From assembly GCF_001039355.2 (NCBI RefSeq), contig NW_019775685.1, positions 21,352 to 85,351 on the forward strand: 64,000 nucleotides of DNA. Direction: 5' to 3'. How positions within the stretch are numbered: position 1 is the first letter of the stretch; every line of letters begins with the position of its first letter. The notes beneath the pieces were generated by a model that ran no database searches, was not told the DNA's origin, and was given only the letters and a program-made list of their open reading frames with translations. Shown piece by piece: positions 45,601-56,800 of this stretch. This DNA comes from Lingula anatina. Its lineage: Eukaryota > Brachiopoda > Lingulata > Lingulida > Lingulidae. The position numbers and the translations under genes were made by a program.

Positions 45601-48600
45601 TATAGGATGTGGGGTGGGTAAATAAAGGATACAAGGCAATGTGTCTGGAAGCAGATGCCCCGAGCATCCGCCCTTTCACATAACTCCAGTACTTCGATTT
45701 CAACACAAGGCACGATTTCAGATTAAGCTACAGAAGTGAGATTAATGTACATGTAAATCTGTGATCATATTGCAGAAATATTAGAGCATTTTTTTAATTA
45801 ACTGTCCTGTCCCAATTCCTTTCGCGTGTCGTAGATGCCGATACGCAACAAACTGAACATTGTGTATCGGAACTGAGGCAGATATGCGGAGAGTGGTTCT
45901 CACACTCACCTAGAGCAGCGCCTAACAAGACGCCACCTTCTTCTGAGAAATTGTTATGACTTAGATCCAGTTCCTTCAGTCGAAATGTCACCTGTTGCAA
46001 TAACAAAACTTAAAATGCTTAAAAACAATTATACATGTATCTAACAGCGTATACCCCCATCGTTAATTATTAAACGTCGTTAATTATAAATGATAAGCTT
46101 AACAAACTAAAAAAAAAACCCAAGATCACAAAATTAGTGCCTGAATTTAAGAAATGTAAAAAATGGAGAACGTAGTTATTGGTATTTGAATGAGATATAG
46201 CAATACAATTTGACCATATGATTTACGATAAATACTGTAGAATCTGTACATGTATGAAAGAAAAAGACTATCCCAGGCAATAGTCAATGCAGGTTTTTTT
46301 AAAAAAACTATTAAATGTTTTTTTTTTTGTTTTGTTTTGAAACTTAAAAGGAAGGAATATCCTATATTAAAAAAGTAATTGATTAAAAATCGCTAATGAA
46401 TAATATGATTCATTAGAAAGCTACTACTTGCAAAATATGTTCTTTTTTATTTGCTCTAAGTAAAATGTAGTGAAGGAAGCTATGTTTGTGTGTGAGCTGA
46501 AGTCAAAATGATTCGTCTAAAATAGTTATAATTCATTATAAACTTAAATGATTATGAAACCATAAAATATTTGTAACATAATATATAATGCAAACCTAAA
46601 AACTATACCACTCTTTTGAATTTTAATACTTACGTCCTGTTGAAGCAAAAAGAAAACAATGTATTATTGTCATTATTCAAACGATGATATAGTTCTTTTC
46701 TGTAAATAACATATTCCTTTATCTAACTGATGTGGTTTATAATGAGCTTACCTGCATTATCCTAATACGAACAAATCAGATCATTTTTTCATCGGATTTC
46801 ACTCTGATATTCATACATTTTCTCCCGATTATTTGCCTTTAATCTGTACCCACTTCTGAACCAATGTTTAACCACCGTGACAAAGGTACGTCTGATACCT
46901 ATCACATACACACGGTGCCAATCCAACTACTCAAAAACCGATGTCTGTAATGTCAGCATACATATGTACATAAAACCTTTCTTCCCATATGCGCCCAATG
47001 CAATAAAGCAACTACATGTGCACTTGCTACGTGTACGTATATACATTGAATAAACGAATGCACAGCCATAGCCGTACACTAGAAATGCGTAAAATCACAT
47101 TAGTCCGTTCACTTTGGTAACGAGAATGATGACAAGACGATAAGCATGGGTACACTGTAAAGATGGCTAACTATAAAGGTACATAGTAGGTGAAAGACTA
47201 ATTATCTTACCTGCAGAGCACTTGCGAAGTATTTGGCATCGTGTTCAATGAAGCCATTGCCTGTTAAGAGACAAAAAAAGTTACTTTATTTGCCTAATTC
47301 TTGCTTTATGTGAGCACGCAACTTTGCAGGAAGCAAAGCAGTTGCTGTATTGACATTTATACCCTAGACTTCACAAAAAATTGCACAAAATGATTTTTTT
47401 ACTTTGTACCAGTTTCTACCAAGAAGAAACATCTTCTCAAGAAGTTATAAAGTTATAACTTCTTGATCTTCTTAATCATCTTCGTGTATATCTTTAGCGC
47501 CTTTCTTCCCTTACGTTACCCGCTATACGCGACGCCTTTAGAAAAATAACACCATACAACCACTTAAAGTTTAGATAATCAACCATTTCAAACATTTCGT
47601 GTAACACTGAGGCTCTCTTTCATCTAGGATAGAAGATTTGGGTCCTTAAATGTAAGCTTGGACAAAAATGGAAGTGAGACCAAACTATCGAACATTGTCT
47701 CCCGATGTGCGAATCCACCACTTAGTCTATTTTTTTTGTACAAAATGGCGTACGAACCTTTGCCGTAGAGTTACAGTGTCAACACGGAAGGGCGAGAAGC
47801 AATAGTCTGAGACCAACAACGCCGTTTTCTTACTTGACCTAAATTGTCTCGTGCCTCACATTGCATCATTCATAAAAAAAGATTAGACGAATTTGTTTTT
47901 TGACTTTTAAAAGATGCTAATTAGTTTTTTCTTCATCGTTTTTGAGGCTCTAGGGGTATCTACGCACAGTGTTACTTCTATATCCTATATCATCAGGCCT
48001 AAATTTAACTAGTTTACATCAGCTAGAAGATTTGTGATAAATTCTAAAAAGTAAAGCAATTAAAAAAAATAATAAAAGAAAAAAAAGCGGGCGAATATTT
48101 CATTGAATTAATAGGAGATTTTCAAATTATTTTCCAAAAGAACGAACTGTAAGATCCAAACTCAATTGATCACATTTTGTAAACCGACTCTGGTTAATTT
48201 AGTTTAAAACATTTCTCCTTCATAAGTGATTTTTGTTGACAGATAACGTGTACCATTGACTGCCGAGTAAACACTCGCCGTGTGGGTAAATATAGCGTCG
48301 ATTTACCGATACTTTGAGTATATATACGTCCTCCCCCCGGGCAAACTCCTGACACCATATTTGATCGAATTTCCCATTAGTAAAATTCTTAGCGGACTTT
48401 TCTTCCCCTGTGTTGCGCCTTAAGGCGATGAGTTCAGGAACACTATGGCCTGCTCGATAACCAACGTGGTGTCCTGAGACAGTGTCCGGCTAGACCCCCA
48501 AAAATCGATCCCGGCCATATGCAAATATACAGCGGGCTAAGGACCGCTTAGAAAATGAATTTTGGCCCACTCTCACAAATAAGTAACATGGGAAAACGCT

Positions 48601-49625
48601 TCAATATTTAAAGTTCATTGACATTGATGTTTGAATTTGACTATCAAATATTGTCAAAGCCCGATTTTGAATAAGGTAGTTATGGGAAAAAATTTGTTCT
48701 CCCAGCTATGACAAGTCCGGTGTAACAGGGGCTTTAGATGCAAGAAATTGGTTTTTGGGTTAGATAATGCGAAAAAATATCAACCACCCCAGAGTGTCAA
48801 CATTGGGCTACGTTTGAAGATCTTGAGAAGACGGAGCTGATGGCAGTCATAAAGCTACACTAACAGTGAAATTAAATAAATGTCGTCATGGCCCTCAGCG
48901 ACACTTACCGGAGGCGTCCAGAGCTTGCAATCCGGCGTTCATTTTTAACATATAAGACAGAAGTTTGGCACCCGCTGTTTTCAAGTTGTTATCCGCTACA
49001 TTCTGTAAAAAGAAGAGAGTCCATAGAATCGGCAGTAATTTATACAGTTTTTGAACACGTGATGGAGCCCAGGAAATGATTCTCATTACTTTTATTGTTT
49101 TTAGTCAAAATTTGAAAAAAAAAAGAAGTTGTCTAAATGTGTGAATTTATTCAGCCACCAAAATGCATACAGGTATATATATTTTTGTGATAATTTTCAC
49201 AATAGCATTATCCTATTATTTGCATCAATAATTATGCAAATCAAATACTACCACTGCCACTACTGCTACTACTACATGTGCTACTACTACTTCTACATGT
49301 ACTACTACTACTAATATTTTACTGAGTAAAAAAAACTTACTAATCGGACTATGCTGACGTTATCCTGCAGCATTTCACATATATAGCGGCACCCGTCTTC
49401 CCCTATGTCGTTACCAGCCAAGGAGAGCGTCGTACACAGGGTATTCCGCTGATATAAAGCATTTTATAATTACATCAACAATATGTGCCTCATCATACCT
49501 TTAGTTTATATGATACTCAAATATGGAAAGGAATTGTCAATGCATATATTCGTGAGATGTGCTATGTCTTGTTACGGTGGAATAGATATTGAAAAATCAA
49601 ATCATCCCTAAACCGTTGAGAAGAA

Positions 49626-49672
<47 letters not shown>

Positions 49673-52600
49673 CAGATAGAGAGAGAACTTTTCTTTACAT
49701 GACGACTGATGGTTACTTTGGTAAATTGGCCCTCACCAGTAAAGCTATAGATATGGCCATCATGTCTTTAGAACTAAGCCCTTGGTTATTAAGCTGAATA
49801 TCGGCGTCTTCTAGCTGCCGTGTGAACGCCGACAGGGGGATTAAGGCGAACCTTTGGCAAGCAGCATCGTACAAATACTCGACGCTGTTATCTGCTTTGG
49901 AAATTTGAGATTTGGCAACTGCAAAATATTAATAAAGGACTTACCATTTATCAAAGTTGTAAATATAATGGCGAACTGATTTTAATTGAATTTCACACTA
50001 TCAATATTTACTAGACAGCCTTTTATGAGTAAGATTTTCTTCTGTTGTCGAAATTGTATCTTTACGAGCGGGACTGGACGTTAAATCAACAAAACACGCA
50101 CAACGCGTCCTTGAAACTCAATAGCAAGAAAAAATAAATGTTCCATCATGTTTAACATATCCAAAAAGTAGTGTACATTATTCGCGACCAATACAATTGC
50201 TTGCATGACTATTTCATGGGGTGTTTACCCGTCCCTGTAAGTGCCATTAAACGAGACAATCACACTGACGTTTATTGATTTACCCTCAGTTTGCGGCCAC
50301 GCACAGAGAGCAACGAAGACTTGGTGTCTACGACACACCAATACTAAATAAATAAATAACATTCTGAAACTCTCAATTTGTACTCGAATTAATTTAAACT
50401 CCTATAACGGTTGTACACGAAAATGCTGTGATTATTTAATGAGCGTAGTATATAGAATACAGGATAGTTGTAATTACTATGTAAAAATCGATAAAAAGTA
50501 ATTTGACTGGACCCAAACAAGTGCAGTCAAGAACTGAAGTTTAAACTAAGACAGCTGCTCTGTATAAACAAGACAAAGCGTGACATAATCATGTTAAGAT
50601 GGACATATACCTTCATTCTCCAAATCGGTATCACAATCCTCCTCGCCTCCCTCATCGTCTTCGTCCTCAATATCCTCCACGTGAATACAGTTACTTTTCT
50701 CTTTCCCAGCACTGTTTTCTTTACCCGTCTCGGCAGATGTGCTTTGTGACCGGGTCACCACAGTTCCCCCCGTGGATGTCTTAGATTTCAGAATCGACTT
50801 CGGGGGTTGTTTCACGGAGTCCGGCCGGTGACGACACGTGACGGCGGACCCGTGTCTGCTGCAGATGGAACCCCGGGACGCCGACTCTACTCTTGCCCGG
50901 CGTTTCTTATACTCGGCGCTGGCTCTGTGCCCCTTGTCCATGGCAGAGCGGTTCTCTACACGCATCTCCTTGGCCAGGCGCACCAATCTGTTCTTGTCCT
51001 CTGGAACACTGGCCCTTTAACACGATAGAAAACATAAGCATATATTATTTTTTCTGAAAATGCATAAGAGTGTAAAATTTTAGATTTAAAAACAAGATTT
51101 AAAAGGACAGAGTCACTCTCGCAGAGAAGGATGCTAGCAAGCAACATTTTCTGTAAGAATTAAAAGTTCAAGCCTCTGTTACACCAAGCATTTTACCGTT
51201 TCTACGATTTTCTCCCGCTTCTTATTCAATGTTAGGGCTTTGAAAATAATTGATAACTAAAATCAGATTCATACTAGTAAATCAGTGTGAATGAACTTTA
51301 ATATTGCAATCTTTTCTTTTATAATATATCAGTGAGAGTGGACCAAAGTTCTCTGTGCGAGTTTTGTTTGTGTTCTCTACTAATTGCACCCTTTTTCAAC
51401 ACCCCTCTTCCGACAACTACCAAATGTAGTCCATTTTCGCACCATTCACCCTTCTGTAAAATTTGAATAAATCTATCTATCCCTCTCTTACACACACACA
51501 CACTCGCGCGCGCACAACCACTAGCACGCGCAAACAAGCTACTACATCAATGTAGTTCATCTCAGCTTTAAAATGGTCATAATAAAGAATGATACAGCTT
51601 CCTAACTCTATCGTGGACATTGACAGTCCTTCATATGAGTCATTTTATAAAGACAGGACATCAAAATGGACGATATGCTCTTCCGGCATTAGGAGATATC
51701 TCTTGGGCATCAATTTGTCTGATGGATAAGACGGTTGATTATCCTTCAAAGATAAATTGACATTTCCGCACTTGGGAGTTACTTGGAACTTACGGCGACC
51801 TTGACATGATTATCGCGGCACAGAAGTCATTCTTCGTTCATGCCTGTCAATAGCGGAACAAGTACCAATTGTACCCTCTACCAGGGTGACAGGTTGAGTT
51901 TTCACAAGATGTCCACAGATATGTCTATAGATAAATAGACGGTCATTTGGTTCTCTGGCTTTTGGAAAATGTGCCTATAATATCTGCCACAATGGTAGAA
52001 GGTATATCAATGGCACTAGAAGAGTGGCATTGGAAGTATCAAGAAAGCCTCAAGAATGGTAACACATTCTTGGTGGTTATACATACATGGAGATTTCGTC
52101 TCAGCGGCTGTCCATTGTTTCCTGGGTCTGCTTCACAAAACGACTTGTCTGAAAAAGCTGTTTAGCCGACTACATAGCACTTTACCAAGAAGTAGTCTAA
52201 AATATGTTTGCTTTGGTCTTTGCTAGTCTTGTCATTGGTCTTTACACTCACTTATGACAAAAGCCCTTTTAGTGATGATAACGAATATAAAACTATTTTA
52301 GATTGAACGTAGTCGACTATCCGAATTTAAAGTAAGCTAAGTCCAAACACTTTTATCGTTCTGTGTCACAGGGCCTGATTTCACTGTCCTTATAGACCGA
52401 CTTTCTCCCTGTCTTTCTCGGACTGTGACTGTGACAACTGATCCCTTTGGATGACAGCATAATGTGGATTTATCTCATTGAACACCTCATATTTGAACAC
52501 TCGTTTTTGTTATGTGTCACCACCAAACATTTTAATCGTGCGTTGAGTGGACAAATAACCTTTAATGTGTCGCATTGCTGCAATATCGAACGTGTCTATT

Positions 52601-53885
52601 AGAGAATGTTAAAATATTTACACAACTAAACGCTCTTTCGTGTTCATCTGAAGAAAAGTCACCTTTCACATTTAATGTCAGTAATAGAGCTCAGAGATGC
52701 TATGTTAACAGCCCTCAATAGTTTGTCTAGAGGCCCATTTGTTCTCACATTGAAACGCACAATTTACCTTTCCACGAGCAGTTATGAAATTTCAGTGCTT
52801 CACTCCAAACTGAAGTACTTTCAAATATCACACTCGATGCCTTCAATCAATAAAGGTCTGCGAGATTTAAGATTACGAGTATTTTTATGATTTTTTAACA
52901 TGGAAAATTAACCACTGTGTTAGCAAGACATGCAGACTGTTGGTGACATTTGCAGTAAAAGAAAAAGAAAACAGCTGGTTTCGCCATTATTTATGCTGTT
53001 TATCCTCAGATAACTTTGGAAAGCTGCGTCTGTCTTGAACGTGATCGAATGCCCAACCTGAGAAGTTGTGATATATGAGAGATAATGGCCCCCACAGACG
53101 TCTCGTCAATGTCCGATACGATAACCTTTTCCTTCAGATAAGATTCTATCTAGAAGTTAAAAGGATATACACTCTTATCCCTTGTGGTTTGTCCGTCGTG
53201 ATCAACACCATATAATATACTTGTGGTCAAACGATTTCTCAAGCCACACTGGTAGAAATAATACATAAGGGAGGATAATGGCTTCGTTACTGTGATCTGG
53301 AATTATTGCTTTTGTAAGCGTTTTGCACTTATGAATAACAGTGCTATTCAATATGCCAACACCCTGTCAGTTCTCTCTCATGTCACCTGTATAGAGGTAC
53401 ACCATCACTTACACCCACCTTAGGGAGACAGGGGGGATAGCTTCATCATTTTTTCTGCTGAGACTTTTTTTATTTCTATGTCGCATGGCTTTTGGGCTAA
53501 ATTTGTATTTTAGTTTTACTTTGATGAGATTATAGAGAATAGAGTCACTCACGCAGAGAAGGATACGAGCAACCGATATTTTCTGTAAGAATAAACGTTC
53601 AGTTCATAATAGATTTTATTTTTTAACCGTAATTTTAAAAGTTGATATGAAATCCAAAGACCAATAAAACACTTGCCTGCACCCCATCCTTAAATTTAAT
53701 TAATATTACAATTGAACTGAAATAACTAAATCAAGTAACCTGCACAATAGTCCCAACGGCCAAAAAGTTGCTTATTTATTGTATCTATGGCGTTGAAATA
53801 GACTAAGAATTCAAACGTCACACACTTACGTCGTCTCCGATCTTGTCAGTTGAAATATTTTCTGACTTGATGGCGGTTCCTCCAT
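41729..53885 (-). CDS. Gene B: LRR and EF-hand protein (LRRC74-like), paralogue of gene A
   Basis: Predicted 624 aa. Exons from the 5' end: 53885-53830, 51014-50611, 49918-49737, 49448-49341, 49002-48909, 47260-47211, 45991-45910, 45523-45438, 44950-44756, 44385-44290, 43023-42736, 42421-42336, 41876-41729. The total is 1875 nt; borders and phases agree. Layout: basic then acidic N-terminus (KKRRARVE, later VEDIEDEDDEGGEEDCD), RI-type LRRs (about 200-450), EF-hand pair (about 520-580) and a short coiled-coil-like Glu/Arg tail ending at TAG 41729-41731. There is no secretion signal or membrane segment. Probably cytoplasmic or nuclear; function unknown. An optional 30-nt exon at 53582-53553 would add ten residues. 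Confidence 0.85.
42197..42284. repeat. 88-bp near-perfect palindrome
   Basis: Each arm contains ATGAAACATGCATTAACCCC. The two arms are exact reverse complements over 43 bp, and only the central A-A pair (42240-42241) fails. It lies in the last intron of gene B. Confidence 0.95.
42336..43023 (-). CDS. Gene B exons 11-12: EF-hand region
   Basis: Exon 11 (43023-42736) ends with LFSQFDEDNSWSVSRDEF, an EF-hand-like loop with Trp at the sixth position region as in gene A. Exon 12 (42421-42336) has the canonical DKDGDGEVDFG calcium loop. Exon 11 is 18 nt longer than its gene A counterpart. Confidence 0.88.
42572..42613. repeat. (CT)n microsatellite
   Basis: Uninterrupted CT run in gene B intron 11. 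Confidence 0.9.
44290..49448 (-). CDS. Gene B exons 4-10: RI-type LRR array
   Basis: Seven exons of 108, 94, 50, 82, 86, 195 and 96 nt. Repeats include LCTTLSLAGNDIGEDGCRYI, LKELDLSHNNFSEEGGVLL, IEKLNLSWNSLRRKGAIAI, VKQLDLSWNGFATEGAKEI and LVDLDLSSNRIDAEGAAYL. The alignment with gene A is gap-free at exon level. Confidence 0.9.
47438..47465. repeat. Short hairpin, 13-bp arms
   Basis: CAAGAAGTTATAA, a two-base AG spacer, then TTATAACTTCTTG. In an intron of gene B. Confidence 0.85.
49255..49320. repeat. (CTA)n-type trinucleotide repeat
   Basis: Interrupted ACT/CTA repeats ending about 20 nt before gene B exon 4's donor side. Confidence 0.8.
49629..49688. repeat. (GT)n(GA)n microsatellite
   Basis: A GT run followed by a GA run, in gene B intron 3. 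Confidence 0.9.
49737..53885 (-). CDS. Gene B exons 1-3: N-terminal region
   Basis: Exon 1 (53885-53830) reads MEEPPSSQKIFQLTRSET, then a GTAAGT donor in phase 2. Exon 2 (51014-50611) starts ASVPEDKNRLVRLAKEM, is rich in Lys/Arg and Ser, and ends in an acidic block. Exon 3 (49918-49737) holds VEYLYDAACQRFALIPLSAF and joins the LRRs. The 2.8-kb intron 1 contains the cassette exon candidates at 53553 and 51121. Confidence 0.78.
51121..51150 (-). pseudogene. Decayed copy of the gene B 30-nt cassette exon
   Basis: It has the same acceptor (TTCTTACAG) and similar 30 nt as the candidate exon at 53553-53582, but the donor reads GAGAGT instead of GTGAGT. It should not splice normally. Confidence 0.5.
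53553..53582 (-). CDS. Candidate in-frame 30-nt cassette exon of gene B
   Basis: Acceptor TTCTTACAG, 30 nt, donor GTGAGTGAC. It starts with one base and ends with two, so it fits between exon 1 (phase 2 end) and exon 2 and would insert about ten residues (KYRLLVSFS and a split Ala). It is too short to be judged by coding content alone. Confidence 0.4.
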
Positions 53886-56800
53886 GGCTATCGCTTAAAT
53901 ACCGAACATCCAACTATCAAATATCTATCTGTCTAAAAGTCCAAGTTGAAATTACAAAGATGTCCATTCCATGCCATTCAGAACTATCTGATCTCGTCTC
54001 TACGGGGAGATATGGAGGTGAAGGTGGCTCGGGTTACGGGTCCCCCCTCTCCATGACGGAGTGTTGGAGGTGTATGGCAACATGAGAAAGACGCAACACA
54101 CCGCTGCTAAGTGCTGTGTAACTTCTGGGCCATAGAGTTTGATGAAACAAGTCGAGCAAATGAACACATATTATGTCAACAGTGGAGAGAAAACATAGCC
54201 TTCTGTTCCACACAATGGACGGAGAGTATTTAGCGTCTAACAGGGCTTTTTGTTGGTAAACGCGAGGCCATGTTTGTTGTTTTAGTAATTTCTAAATATC
54301 TCAGAGGAAGGTCAAGGAATTTTTCATCCTGTAGATAAATACTCAAGGGCCGTGACTTTTGTCTGGCTTCTTTAGATATTGACTGGCATTCGATCTAACC
54401 TTCTTCGGCAGTTTATTGATTGTATAACCGTTTACACTGCGGCAATTGACTTTCTCCCCTAACGTGGCACGGGTAAGAGGGCGATGAGGTGACGTGGCTG
54501 ACTTTCTGTACGGAATAAAATTTTGTCTAGAGAGAAAAATGATACTTAGCAAAAAAAAATTAGCGTCAAGCGCACCGATTAGGCTACGTAACGTCTGCTA
54601 AATGTCGCTGGCAACCTGTCGGCTTTAACCTAATAGGTTCGTAATCGTTAAATTGATTTGTCATCAGCGCAAATATTTAGATAATTGGGAAAATGCCATA
54701 ACGTTAGGTTCTCCAATAGTGAAGAAGATGTATGATGCGAAAATAACCTTATTTTCGTTAATAGACAAATGTAGGAGACTTACTTTGACACTAGTCAGGT
54801 TGTGATATTGTATTAAAAGGTGGATGTCTGGTTTGGAATGGATGGCATTTTGTAGTCATTAAGATTCTAAATGTCGCAGTTCGGCTGTCTTAATCGAACT
54901 CACTAGAATATACCGCTTGGAGGGAAATCTAATTTAACATATCACTGCCTATTTCAGTATATTGCTAAAACGTAGTGGATGAAATTACGTTTTGAAAATT
55001 GGTTATCTTTTTTTTTCTTCCTTTGTGCATGTACATTATAGCTAAACATAGGCAACAAATGAAGTCAATTTAAACGGTATCTTACCCTGGATTTTACCGC
55101 CAAGTCGAGTTTTTCTAGAAAAAATGTTCCATACTTCCAAATGATTGTCTTTCCCGTTCCTGCGCTTAGGTCAAAGTTTTATACCATTTCAAAATATATG
55201 ATTTACTCCTAAATAACTGGCCAGTCACTTAGACCGCCGTATCCATCTGTAAAAAAATTAAAATAAAAAAAACTTTTGACACCAGGGCCTTTAATTTAAG
55301 GAGTTTTATAATTTTAATGGTCTGAACTAGGAAAGATAAGCTCTGCAGGATATAAGATGCATAGAAAATATGACTTTGGGGCATTTTCTAGCACGAAAAT
55401 CATTCCTTTAAATATATGTCTTCCTTAAATCCATAAAATATAGAGAAGATCCCATACAGAGTCCCTAAAACTTCAAGGCACTAATTGTAACTCGGACTTT
55501 GAAAGTTTATAAATATACATGTAGAAAATAATACCATGAATATAACGGGTGACGGAGATTGAATGATTTGGCGTTTATAATGAACTGTAGTAATATTACA
55601 AGTAACTGGGATCTTAAAAAATTTGACGAGATGTTACTTTTAATCTTCTATCCGTGTGATACTGTACATATACATGAAATACTAGTGTGAATGTTTATTT
55701 CTATAATTCCATCTTAACTTGCTAATATTGCTATTCAGAAAAATACTGTTTTTTTCTTTAAAACTTGCATTTCTTGTTACAATTCAGAATAACTGAAATA
55801 TCTATCTATATCTGTAAAACCCTGTTAAAAAATAAACTCTTACTAGCCTATTGTTTGAGAAGTTGAAAACTAGAAGTGAATGACTCTCATGATTGTAACT
55901 AAGTGGTTAATTCTTATTTGTTTTGACAAGAATGCCTCCGCTTACCTCCCATGTGTTATTAATACGAGGCTGCTTCATATCTCACCTACCTTCAGGAATT
56001 ATGATCCAATAAAATAATCAGGATGAAATATATTGTTGACGAGGTATCAAGATGTCTGCCTCCGTCCAAATTATGAGGCCCCTTTTTGTCACCTGTTCCT
56101 AGTCCAGTTACTTCTATATCTGTCAACAAGAACTTAGAATCTGGCCCGCATTTCGTCACGGATCGAAGCGGTGTTACACATTAGAATCAACGAAGCGATT
56201 AGCCATTGTCCTACCCGACTTAATCGATGCAACTCCTTTTTAAACGTTAATGGACACTTTATAAATTATGCAGAGAATATGGCGTCTTGAATGGAGAAAT
56301 GGAAGCGTGAATCATTTAATACGTGATTAATACCACTTGAAATGGTTGCGCAGACTTATAATGCGTTAGATTTTCTTTTATAGATTTTCGGTGTGTCTGT
56401 TGGGTCGTTTGACCCTTAACTATATAAAATGTTAATTAAAAAGCGATCATGTGCATTGTTGCATGGTGGAAAGGTTCTGTAACTTTTGTCATTTGCTTAG
56501 TTAACCAGAAGCACTGTTCACAAGGGGCAGATTTCAGCGGTAGACGTTTAGGAACATCAATATATTTAATGTGGATCACATTTCGGATTCTGTGACTGGC
56601 CGTTCACCAAAATTTAATAATCTGAAACCTACCTATTTCTATCAACACAGTCAGTATTTGAGCTTATGTTCTAATTGCTAGTTAATTTTTTAAAGAGAAT
56701 CTGAGATAAAAGCCGGGTATGAAAATGACTTAATTTCGGTTTAACATCGAGAAGAGATTGAAATAACGTTCTCACATATATTGAACTAAAAGAAGTTTGG

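Noticed and set aside
30041-53885. NLR immune receptor identity for genes A and B
   Set aside because: RI-type LRRs alone suggested NLR, but no NACHT/NB-ARC, CARD, death or pyrin domain is present and EF-hands follow the LRRs.
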